The notes below the pieces were generated by a model. It was given only the letters and a program-made list of their open reading frames with translations, was not told where the DNA came from and made no database searches. A program made the translations under genes and the position numbers. This document shows positions 33,901 to 48,596 of a DNA stretch of 64,000 bases, one piece after another. Origin of the DNA: Yamagishiella unicocca (taxonomy: Eukaryota; Chlorophyta; Chlorophyceae; Chlamydomonadales; Volvocaceae); NCBI GenBank assembly GCA_003116995.1, contig BDSL01000005.1:1426001-1490000 (forward strand), written 5' to 3'. Position 1 is the stretch's first letter. Every line of letters begins with the position of its first letter.

Positions 33901-34749
33901 CAAATGACGAGGACTGTCGGCAGACGGTCTGCGGGGTCTCTCTGGACGCCGCTGCTAATCCTTTGCCCTCCCTGACGCGGCTCACTCTGACGTCATGCTC
34001 CTCCGGCCCTACCGCAGATGGATTGAGAAGCGGCGCCGGCAGCCGGTCAACCGCCAGCTGCAGCAGCCGGCACAGCCGGCGCCCCCCGCGGCTTGGAGCG
34101 TCAGCAGCAGCACCGCGTCCTCCCTGCAGATGCCGCTGAAGGAGCTGCAGCAGGCCCTGTCCGTGTCGTCCATCTCTGCCGTTGTGCCCGCTCCCGTGAC
34201 CCCGTCGGCCACCCACCCACCGCCGCCTCAGTCGTCCGTCGTGCAGCAGCCGCAGGGCCAGGGACGCAAGGACAACAGGTCCAGCCGCCTGTCGCAGCCG
34301 GCGCCGGCCGCGCAGCCGGCGCCGCCGGCAGCCCCGCAACAGCCGGCGGCGTCCAAGCAGCCGCAGGGCCAGCAGCAGCTGTTGATGCAGCAGGTGCAGC
34401 AGAAGCTGGGTCAGCTGCAGTTCCAGCAAGGGGTCCAGGGCGGCCTGGCCTCGGCCTCGGCGTCCGCCATGTCGAACTTCAGGTATATCGCTGGCCTCCG
34501 AGGCGATCCTTGCGGGGGGGGCGCGGTCAGGGAGGCGATGCCCTCGGGAAAAAGGCATGAGGATAGCCGGCTGGGCGGTCCCAGGTGGCGGTGGGTATCT
34601 GGCGTGGAGCATCTGGGGGGTGGGCAGCACTGCACGTTCAGCTAGCTCCCAGCGCTGTCGGTGCTGATGTCGTGCCCCTCCACTGCCCACTGTCCCTGAG
34701 CAGGTTTGATCGGGGGTCCATCATGGGGTGCTTTGCCGCCGTCGCATAG
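30933..34749 (+). CDS. DCP2: mRNA-decapping enzyme DCP2
   Basis: DCP2 removes the m7G cap from mRNA in the cytoplasm (P-bodies), committing it to 5'-3' decay. Ten exons: 30933-31048, 31131-31182, 31533-31637, 31872-31964, 32470-32568, 33151-33297, 33500-33565, 33797-33867, 34018-34482, 34704-34749; all phases agree, 419 residues. The N-terminal regulatory domain has [18 protein letters not shown] and [15 protein letters not shown] (Box A). The Nudix domain starts at [10 protein letters not shown] and [19 protein letters not shown]. The Nudix box (about residues 140-162) is [20 protein letters not shown] plus TGY, with both catalytic Glu pairs intact. [15 protein letters not shown] corresponds to Box B. 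The tail is Gln/Pro/Ala-rich, like other DCP2 tails, and ends [13 protein letters not shown], resembling a plant DCP2 C-terminal motif. The intron that splits the Nudix box holds a 15-bp minisatellite. Confidence 0.96.
32816..33123. repeat. 15-bp minisatellite, about 20 copies, in DCP2 intron
   Basis: Unit ttggcaccacctact is repeated about 20 times without interruption in the intron 32569-33150. The first five or so units carry ggcgcc, the rest ggcacc, a one-sided variant pattern that points to expansion from one end. Unit length divisible by three keeps all frames open, creating false long ORFs. Confidence 0.97.
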
Positions 34750-37700
34750 GCAGGTGGCGCGGCACGAACCGCAGCGCAGCATAGCGTGGTGGCTGGATGG
34801 GGGCGGAGGCGGATCGTGGCCGCCGCCCGCGACTCTGTTCAACTTTTGTGGTGCGACTACTTCGGTTGTGGCGGGGGAAATGCATGAATACATTCTCAGC
34901 CGAGTCAACTGCCTCCGCAGCCTGCAGCAGCACCAAGCAGCAGCAGCCATCTGGGTCGCCTCCGCAGCCTGCAGCAGCACCAAGCAGCAGCAGCCATCTG
35001 GGTCGCCTACGGACTCTACGGGTCCTCACGGGCGCGGCCTTTCGTACGTCGAGCCCTGCACGGCGTTGTGGGTAATGGCGCAACATATACGCGAGCGGTC
35101 GGATGGAAGGTTTGTCGTGAGGTGGATCAGAGGTGCGGCTTACGGGCGGTGCAGCGGCACCAGATTGAGCGTTCCGTGCGCCGACGTTCGCAGCCCACTG
35201 CAGCCCCTTGCCGCCCTGACCCTGCGCACCCATATTGGGCGCAGATGGTGGCGGGGGGTTGGCACAGTGGGCTCCTGTCGGGCAGGGCCGCGGCATCGAA
35301 TCGGCGCCGGCTACAAGCCAGCATCACTTCGTGGGACATCTGCCTCTTAACGATTGCAGGATTCGGGGTACTGTTCTTGAAACGAGTAGAAGGCATTGCT
35401 CGGCATTCTTTATATTCCTGTGTTTCATTCTTGCTTACCGCAGCCAGCAGTCCGTCGCGTGAGAGCAGCCCGATGCATCAGGGCAGCGAATGGACGGACT
35501 ACAGGCCAGAGGGGGGCTCGGCTTCACTGTGCGTCAGTATAGGGGGGCGTTTGTGGCCAGGGCGCCGCCTTCGCGGTAGCCAGGTGTTTTGCAGTTGGTG
35601 GTTAGCGATTACGGGCCCTGCGTCAGGGCAACGGTTGGCTCAAGGGCACGCCCGACCGCGGCCATAACGCCCTTCCCTTTTGTACGTGTACACGTTTGAC
35701 GGCGGGGAGTCACTTTTTACGTTCATAGGCGCGTTAGTATAGTGCATTACGTAAGTATGTATGTGTACGGCATCCAATTTCCCAACACTCTTTTCTGCTT
35801 GCTGAATGTTGTGGCGACAACCTTGTTGTGGGCGTACCAGAGCCCACGAAAGAAGGGCGAGGCACTGAAGCCCCAAGCTTCAGTACTCCCCAGGCAAGGT
35901 TGGTTAACAGTTGGTTTTCAAGGGCACGGGCGACGGTTGCCGCGGATAGGGGCGGGGGGCCCACGCCAGAAGCGGGGTGCGAGTGGAGGGTGTACGAACA
36001 CGGGCTTGAGGGCAAATAGTCGGGACACAAGCCTAGGCGCTTGGACGCGGCTGCGTGGGGGCGTGCTGCGTGGATGTACTCCCGTGACGACAGCGGATCT
36101 CCGCAAACTCCCTGAAACCAGCGACGAAGGCTTTCCGCGGGCAACGCAATGATGACCAGTGCGGACGTTGCATGGACACCCTTCGGTGAGGGTGGTTGGT
36201 CACTGACAGGCAGCAGTTGTTGGTTGTTCCCGGGGCTGGTGTCGGTTAGATGCGGGCTGCTACTGATGGTGTCCCGCGCAAGGACGTTGTGGTGGTGGTT
36301 CGCATTTCGGCAGAGGCCCGAGATGTCGATTAGATGTTTTTTGCTATGCCCTCCCCTTCCTCGTACCCCCGCCCCCCCCCCCGGTCACTAGACGGCGAGT
36401 TGCTAGTGAAACATTTGAATGTTAGACTGGACCTTTTTAGAGCCGCGACACGGAAAGGCGGAGGGAGGTAGCATGCTGATCTAAGGAGGGAGTGACGACA
36501 TCGGCATGAACAACGAGCTGCGGGGCTGCAAAGAGCGGCTGCGTTCCCCTTGTTACACTTAGGCTTATGTACCTTAAGCGGGTGATCGTTCTGGCGTGCC
36601 GGTGGGTCGGCCTCTGGAGTTTCTGTTACCAATTGACAACAGCCTGTTTGTCGGTTTCCTGTGCTGTTTGGGCAAAAGGCAGGGTCTGCTGCAAGCGGCG
36701 TGCTTCTTGATGCGTGACGGTGACGACGATGCTGCGGTCGTGTCCCTGGTCGATTACCCTTCCGACCCTGGGGCGGAGGGCCAGGAGACGTGATGGCGTC
36801 TGCCCCGTGTAGACGCCGGGCACAGCCGTGAGCAGCTGCTTGCACACAACGCCCTCACGGCGCCCGTGAAAGCATGTTAGCGCTGCCTGTTGGTGGGTGG
36901 CTCGTGTCCAGCGTGATAGCTATCGCCTGAGGGCCGGATTCGTAGGAAATTGATTGTGTTACGGTATGGTAGCTAGGTTACAAAACGCTGGTTGTCGTGC
37001 AGCCGTACTCGTCAGGGAGTAGGTGCCAGCGCCGCAGGGCCTTGTTTAGTTTTGCCATGGCTCCCCGTGCAAGCGGTGTTGTGGCGGTTGTTGTGGCGGG
37101 CTGCTGTGAGGGGCCCGGGCGGGTGGGATGAGTCATGAGAAGCCTCTGGTGGTTGTCGAAGAGAGGAGTTTGTGGCGGGGAGTCTTCGGGTGTTTCGCAT
37201 CATCATCTGCCCACGTGGGCTGCCGTACTACGGTGATGTGGAGCCAGACGTACTGAGCACGGCGATGACGGTCTGGAAGTGGACCTGCGGGAGGCGCTGC
37301 GGTGCGCTGTGGTACGGATTGGTTTCGGCGCGCCGATTGGGAAGGGAAAGGCGTGTACAAAGAGGGGCTGGTGTCGGTGCGGTTTATCAGCCTGGGGCGT
37401 CAGCTCTGCCAGGGAGCTGCAGCCGCAAGGAACCTGCAATGCCGCTGAGGTGCTGAACTGCTGATGGCTGGCAGCAGATGGTGGCCTCTCGATACGCGGT
37501 GCGATCCATGTTTGAATGCAGCGGCTCATGGCGCGTGTACGGCACTTGAATGGGGATTTGGAGCGGCGTTGAAAACGGTTGCGGGCTGGGTTAGGTTACC
37601 GGCACGGTAGCTTATCCGTTGTAGTAGTGGTAGTTCCATGTCGCTGTTGGCGGTAAATATTTGCTTAAGGGAAGTGGACAAATATTAGCACTGTAAGCGT

Positions 37701-38104
37701 GTTCCGATTGAGCGCGCAGCCAACATCAGCCCGGTGCGCCTTTAATGAACACTTGACGTGATATGGGCGACCCCCAGCCCTTGCCTTCGTCATTAAAAGC
37801 GATGTTGCTTTACCAACAATATACTATGTATGTCTGTCACATGGATGCACGGACACGCTGCGTTACGCCTCATGCTACGCAACGGCGCCAGCAGCGCAGT
37901 CCAGCCATCAACTCCCAGCTCAGGTGCAAACGAACCGCAACGACGCACCGATGAGCACCTAGTCACTGACGTGCCCGCATCCATCTACGCACACCCCGCC
38001 CTGTCCTTCCCATACCTAGCACCGCGAGCCCTTGCTGCCCCTCGCTACTGCTCCCCTGACACCAACACCAACAGCTGGCGACGCCATCCCACCGCCGCCA
38101 GCTT
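34750..38104. other. Convergent region between DCP2 and UAP1; no gene recognised
   Basis: About 3.35 kb without any recognisable exon. It includes the DCP2 3' UTR with a 47-bp tandem duplication, and the UAP1 3' UTR; the nearest minus-strand TGTAA to the UAP1 stop is at 36978-36982 (forward ttaca), 1.1 kb away. A + strand TGTAA is at 37693-37697. A short unrecognised gene or non-coding RNA cannot be excluded. Confidence 0.45.
34911..35007 (+). repeat. 47-bp tandem duplication in DCP2 3' UTR
   Basis: Two adjacent exact copies, starting at 34911 and 34958, of gcctccgcagcctgcagcag and the following 27 bases. It lies 160 bases past the DCP2 stop codon. Confidence 0.93.
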
Positions 38105-42572
<4,468 letters not shown>

Positions 42573-42817
42573 GGAACAGTTGATGTGCCGGCCGGCGCGA
42601 AGTGAGCTTAACAGCCGAGCTCCGGGGCGGGGAGTAGATCCCAAAAGCCCATGGCGAATATGCATTTAGGTAGGGATGCCAAATTGCCAATGCAGGTCAT
42701 TTTGTCTGCCGTAACTTCCGAGGAAACCATCTCTTATCAGCAACTTCATAACTAGATATATTTACATATTGTTTACGGGTGTGAAGCTCTGTTGACCAAA
42801 GCCGAGAAGGGAAAACA

Positions 42818-42873
42818 AAGTCGTTCGAGGGTCGGTAGACGGCCGGTGCCCAACGCACAAACCCACAACCCTT
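42818..42873 (+). repeat. 55-bp repeat upstream of UAP1, copy 1
   Basis: The sequence gtcggtagacggccggtg, then caacgcacaaacccacaacc, lies about 250 bases upstream of the UAP1 start and matches copy 2 at 44685-44740 with about three differences. Confidence 0.9.
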
Positions 42874-44684
42874 TGTTGCCCGCTAACTTCCTTGAACTTA
42901 CCGAACTCGCGGTTGCAAATAAATTCCTTGTGATCTTCGTATGCGGATTAAGTAGAATCGGACTAAAAGCGTATCATTCTGGCTGCGGTACGGAGCGCTT
43001 CCGCTCAGGGCGCCCAGGCGGGCAAGGGTGTCCAAGAATTTCAATTGTCATCGGGCGCGATAAATGGCCTGCTTATGAAATTAGTGCGGCAGAAAAGGCA
43101 TGCATTGATGGCGGCGGCGCAGGACGACGGATCCTTGTTGATGTATCGGGAGAAAACTGTCGTCGCGTGGCAGCTTGTTTCTTTATGATGGTAAGAAGCG
43201 CTACCAGCATGCGTTTTGGATCATGAGCGAGGCGAAGCTGGTGCCTTGCTGCAAACAGCCTGCGACACTATTCGGACCTGTGGCTGCCCAGCGCAGGAAG
43301 TGGATAATGCAGACGCTGTAGCTGTATTTCAATTGTAGTGGGTTTGTTGATGGGCGCGCTTGCGTGTGCACGCTCCAGTCGGATTCGCGGCGGTGAACGT
43401 CAGCTATTTTATATTTTCTACACCCGTCACGATTAGCCCAATCCTTGCGATAATTCGTTTTCTAAATCAGGTTCTGTTCGTATAGGTGCGATGCGAGCGA
43501 CAGGGAGCGACTGGCAAGCATTATTAGCGTTTGCTCTTACAGGCTCAAACCCAGGCGTCCTGCCTGCCAGGCTAACGCGCTAGGACATGCTGTTCTTTTA
43601 TGGCACAACGTTCCAACCAACCCCTTCGTTAGATTCTTGAACCTTTGTCAACTTTCAACGCAGCCATAACTGTCTTGCCACCTTTGCCTTGCACATCGCC
43701 TGGCCTCCTTGGCAATGCAGCTGGGTTGTGTCGTACAATCCTTGTTTAGCTTGCCCTACATTCTTGGGGTCTTTATCTCTGTATTTAGCTTGGATGGGGC
43801 GGGGGAGAGTTGAACGGGAGGGAACGGGTCGGAGTATGTTGGACCTGCTGGACAGGGTTAGAGTGCTTGAGTCGTAGGTTGCTGCGGACCACGAATCCGG
43901 CTTGCACCGCTGTTGTAGGCTTCTAAAATTGGTCACGATCCCTAGGAAAGATTCAGGCTTAAGTTCGTTGCAGACAACGAGCGCGGGTTATTTGTGCGGC
44001 TGGAGGTTGGGCAAACGATATTGTTAAGCGCGCAGATGCATGACCTCAGAGCAAACCGAAGACGACTATATGTGAAGTGATTTATGCTGTTCATAGAAAT
44101 AGAAAGGCAGGCAGCCGCGTAGGCAGGAGGGGGACGCGCTCGCGGGACATGTCCAAGGTGGAAAACGGTTTGTTGCAAGCAGAAGCATGAACTGTGTTAA
44201 TTTGTAACAGAAACGATACCAAATCATGCGACAATGCTGAGCGCAGCGCAGTTGGCAGCTCAACTACAACGCAGCGGCTTGAAGAAACGTAACCTGGATA
44301 TCACCATGGCAGAAGAGGGTTGGCACCAGTAGGGCCAGGGCAATGGATTCAGTACAGAGGTCCCTAGGAGGCCACAGCTGCTGGCCGGTAACCCCTGCAA
44401 CGCGATGCAGGGAGGGGGCTTCCGAGGTTTCCGACAGCGAGGTGCAAGCAGCCATGTCAGGCAAATTAAACAACACAATCATGAAGTAGATAACAATGGA
44501 GGAGAAGCCGGCGCATGTAAAACGATGTTGCACCGGCCAACTCCGTCCCAACTCCAGGGGCACAACGTCGGGGATTGCAACTTTCACACAGCGTCCACAG
44601 ATGCGCCATGGTTATGCACAACTGAAAGGCATACGTATAACTTACCTATATGACAACTGGTTGAGCTTAACTGACAAAGGAAGA

Positions 44685-44740
44685 CGAAGTCGTTCGCGGT
44701 CGGTAGACGGCCGGTGTGCAACGCACAAACCCACAACCCT
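44685..44740 (+). repeat. 55-bp repeat upstream of MYB gene, copy 2
   Basis: Same orientation and sequence as 42818-42873, ending about 125 bases before the MYB start codon. Weaker similarity (a gagct..gttgac-like stretch) extends upstream of both copies. Confidence 0.9.
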
Positions 44741-44864
44741 TCACCGTCCATCAATTTCTGTTGGCGCAACTCCCATACGTTTCATTGCAAGTCAGCCCTA
44801 GCTCTCTTGTGCTGCGTGGCCTAGTACGCCGAAAGCTCCTTAAAAAGCGTTTCCTTTTGGCTGG

Positions 44865-47800
44865 ATGGACGCCCTGTATGCCGACGGCGGGCATGGAGAT
44901 GACGATGTCACGAAAGGACCCTGGACGCCAGGTATGTCTGGCGCGTCAGCGCCCAGAGGTGTCAGGGATTCTCTCGCGGTGGACTGGACAACCTTTCACC
45001 AACGATGACGTCCTTGCGCAGAGGAAGATACGGTTCTGCGTCAACTGGTCATGTCCCAGGGTCCCAGAAACTGGACATCTATAGCAGCATGCATTCCGGG
45101 GCGCTCTGGCAAGAGTTGCAGGTTAGCGAGAACCTCTTTGCCTGTTGGACAGCGTGGATGAGCCCCCGCGGGGCGGCGCCTAGTGACAATAGACTTATGC
45201 AGCCTTTTGAGAAGACGTCCGATCATATTTTACTGTCAATCATTTCGGGCGTTTCGGACTGAGGGCGCCAGGTGCTGTCCCACAACCGGCGCCTGAAGCA
45301 GTTGTCGATGCGAGGGGGGCCGCGGTATCTTCTGCACCCAATCCGCTTGAAATCATGTGAAGTTAGCCTTCTTTATTAGAGGCATATGGCGGCTCAAATG
45401 TGCCTATTATGCAACGTGGAGCTGATGCGGCCAAATCGTCGAGCACTTATCGCGTAGCAAGTTTTAATTGCGTGAACGCGTATGCTTTTGCCTGAATGCC
45501 TGTAGGCTCCGATGGCTGAACCAGCTGAGTCCCTCTGTCAAAAGTGGGCCCTTCTCCGCTGAAGAGGTGAGGTGAATGTGGGGGCGCAGAGGCGGTTGCG
45601 CTAGAGCTGTAATTATTTTGGTGAATAAGAGCTAGGACAGTATCTTTTCATGCGGCGGTGCAGGCGTATTAGCGGTGAGGGTGGGCAAATCCCAGCGGCA
45701 GGGCCGGGGGCTGCTATCAAAACCCACATCCATGCCATGAAGACCTCAGCTAACAAAAGCATCACATTGCTTGCCCCGGCACACTCCTCCTTGGACCTCC
45801 CTTCATCCTGATTCTCAAAGCTATACCTCAACTCGCCCGCTGTTACCTTCAGGATGCGGTTATTCTCTGGGCACACATGCAGTACGGCAATAAGTGGGCC
45901 AGCATCGCCAAGCACCTGCCCGGCCGGTGAGTATCTGTTGCACCTCCGCAAGCCTGCAGCAACCTGGTCTGGGGCGCCGCTTAGGCCCCATCGTCTTCCC
46001 CCTGCTGTCCCTTGCGCCTGGGGGGGGGAGCAACTCCCCGTTGCCCAAATGACCGATTCCAACAGCGACCTACCCCAACCCACTCCACCGCGCTGCACCT
46101 TCTTCCCCCTTTCACAGCACCGACAACCACATCAAAAACCGGTGGAACTGCACCCTCAAAAAGAAGCACTCGGACATCATGTCACAACTGCGCGCGGAGA
46201 CGGGGCCCGATGGCGTCGTCTCCATCGCCGCCATCCACAACGTGCTCATCGCGCAGCAGCAGGGCTCCTCCCGCGGCCCAGTCCTGCGCGGCCCCGCCCC
46301 TGCCCCCGCCCCTGCCCCGCCCAAGTCGGCCGGGTTCTTGGGCCCTATGGGCGCCCTCGGACCCCTGGGACGGGACCAGACCGGCCCTCCTGCATGTGAG
46401 TGAATCGCAGCCGCATGACGTCCGGGGTTCCATGGGTCATGTCATGCGTTGAAGTCCAATGTGCAAGCACGCCTTTCGATGAACCAATTGACCCAGGCCG
46501 GTACCCCCCCCCCCACTTGTCAGCCGTAGATTCGCGGATTCTCTTGTAAAAATTACCCACTCACGGCTGCTCGTGATGACTAGTGCCGCGCGAGACGCGC
46601 CCCCGCGCCGCGTGCCATAGCTTTGCATCCGCCCCCGCTAAAAGGACCCCAACCCCCCTGACATCCATGTGCGCGGCAGTGCTTCCGCCGGGGCTTCCTG
46701 CCGCACTGGGCAACGCTCTGGCTCTGCCCGGGGGCCTGCCCGGGGCTCTCTCTCCCGGCCTGGGAAGCGGGCTGCCTGGGGGCTTGCCCCCCATGTTGCT
46801 GGGGCCCATGGCGACCGCCGCGGCGGTGGCGGATCAGGAACGGCGACTGCGGTTGGCGGGCGCCGGCGGCGGCGGCAGCGCCTTCTCGTTGTACGGAAAC
46901 GGAGGGTCCAAGCAGGCAAGGGTTAGGGGTGGGATTTGGGCTGGGGTAGGCGCATTTGTGTTTTGCTGGGTGAGGTTGGATTGGGCTGACGTTGTGTTGG
47001 GCTGGGAGGCTGCGAGGAAGGCTTTGCTTCAAGAGGTGCATCTGAAGTGGATCGGGAGTAGAGCTGTAGGCCACCTGTTTGTTGGACGCGCTGGAAGGGG
47101 CTGAATGTGTTGGGTGTCCATTTCGAAATGGGTTGCGAGTTTGTGTTTTTTGCCACACCCTAACTCTGCCCTCCTTGCATCCTCCCTCCCTCCCTCCCTG
47201 CAGCAATCCGACGAGCAGCGGGGAATGAAGCGCAGCCGGCGGGACGGTGATCAGGGAACCTCAGGTGCGGCAGCCACCTGGCGGGGTCGGCAGTGCGGCA
47301 GGCAGCATCCAGGGGTGGGCAGGGACGCGGTCGCGACACTGGTTATGGTCCAGGGAGGGCTTCTCTGGGGTTTGCTTGCTGCCGATGTTTAGCGAGGATG
47401 GGACTGCAGCTCCAGGACCGCTCATTCGGGTCCTTCTGGCTCTGGGGAGTGCAGCCGGGGAAACAGCAAGAGTTGTCACATCGCGTCTTACCACTCCCCG
47501 AGATGGCATTTTTGTCGCCTTGGTGACCCGTTCATTAATTCCATTGGTGTGGTGGTGGTGTTGCAGACGCCGAGTCGGACGAGGACTCGGCGGCGGTGGC
47601 GCTGAAGCAGCTGGCGCACCAGGACCCACGGGACGGCAGCCGTGACGACGATGGCAACAACGGCAAGGCCGGCGGCAACGGCCGTAGCGGCAGCGGCAAC
47701 GGTACGGACGACGACGATGACGACCAAGACGACGACGGCGGCCGCGACAACATGGACGATGAGGACGATGAAGGCGACGACAGCGACGGAGGCGGTGTAG

Positions 47801-48596
47801 GGCGCGGCCGCGGCGGCGACGGTGGGGGCAAGCAAGCCGGCATGAACGGCGGCAACGGGCGGTTGCAGCTCATGGGCTCCGCAGCTGGCAAGATGCAGCG
47901 GCTGGCAGGCAGCTTGTCCGGCCAGGTAAAGCAGGAAATGGGGGCCGGCAACGGCGTCAAGGGACAAAAGCTGACGCCCGGCGGCCTCTCCGGTAGCCTC
48001 GCCGTGCTGGGCGGCGGCGGCGGCGACCAGATGATGCAGCAGAACGTGGCGACGGCGGCAGCAGCAGCTGCGACGGCCGCTGCCGCCTCCGCCTCGATGC
48101 CGCTGGCCAACAACGCCGCCACCAACTACGGGCAGCTGCTGAACCAGCTGCCGGAGACGCTCATGCAGCTGAGCAGCACGTTGCGGGTGGTGCTGACGGC
48201 GGGCAATATCCCGGCGGCACAGGCGCTGGTCAGCAAGCTAGAGGAGCTAGCGTACTCGGTGAGTTGCCCTTGCGGTCGGCTGTTGATCGATGATTGTGGA
48301 GAACAGGGAGGCCGAACGAAGGGTGCAACCGCCGCTGCACTCGCAGCTCTCAGCCCCCCCCCACCCGCCCCCTGCGGCATGTCAGTCCAAGCTGACAACC
48401 ACTTGTCATTGCCCGGGCACAGGTGCTGATGCAGCGGGCCGCCTTCAACCTGGCCACCGCCGAGACCAGCTCAGGGCAGCACGCGCTGCAGCACCCCCAT
48501 ACGCAGGCGATGCAGGCCTCGGCGCTGGGCGGCGGGGGAGTGGACCCCGGCATCCTTGCGCAGCTGCTGCTGCTGTCGGCGCAGGGGGGCAACTGA
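44865..48596 (+). CDS. R2R3-MYB transcription factor
   Basis: Nuclear DNA-binding regulator with two MYB repeats. Exons 44865-44931, 45022-45121, 45506-45566, 45853-45926, 46118-46395, 46680-46921, 47204-47264, 47567-48258 and 48423-48596 join in phase to 582 residues. R2 (about residues 17-67) runs from KGPWTPEEDTVL through GPRNWTSIAACIPGRSGKSC to LRWLNQLSPSVK. R3 (to about 118) runs from SGPFSAEEDAVILWAHMQYG through NKWASIAKHLPGRTDNHIKN to RWNCTLKKK. The helix-turn-helix Trp residues are kept except for Phe at the first position of R3, as is usual. The C-terminal 460 residues are low complexity: a Pro/Ala linker, a basic KRSRRDGD patch, an acidic Asp-rich run in exon 8 (DDDDDDQDDDGGRDNMDDED) and an Ala/Gln/Leu-rich end (ILAQLLLLSAQGGN). 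At the sixth exon the donor may be GTTAGG after 46921 or a GC donor after 46915; both keep frame. The target process is unknown. Confidence 0.93.
46517..46560 (+). repeat. Dispersed intronic repeat (gattcgcggattctctt family), MYB intron copy
   Basis: The stretch tcagccgtagattcgcggat and what follows in the MYB intron 46396-46679 resembles 57490-57535 and a shorter copy at about 57678-57710, both in introns of the F-box/LRR gene 11 kb away. Confidence 0.8.

Larger units (their letters stand above)
42573..44864. other. Divergent intergenic region, UAP1/MYB
   Basis: About 2.3 kb with promoters for both genes. No protein family recognised, including in the frames at 42792-43226 (+) and 44264-44587 (-). 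Two copies of a 55-bp sequence occur at 42818-42873 and 44685-44740. Confidence 0.5.

Noticed and set aside
42792..43226. 144-codon + strand ORF between UAP1 and MYB
   Set aside because: It has no upstream ATG context or recognisable motif and runs through the 55-bp repeat; likely chance.
44234..44332. Small + strand ORF starting MLSAAQLAAQLQRSG
   Set aside because: 32 codons, no homology recognised, in a promoter region; insufficient evidence for a gene.
44264..44587. 107-codon minus-strand ORF with one hydrophobic stretch
   Set aside because: No family match; chance open frame in GC-rich intergenic DNA is as likely.
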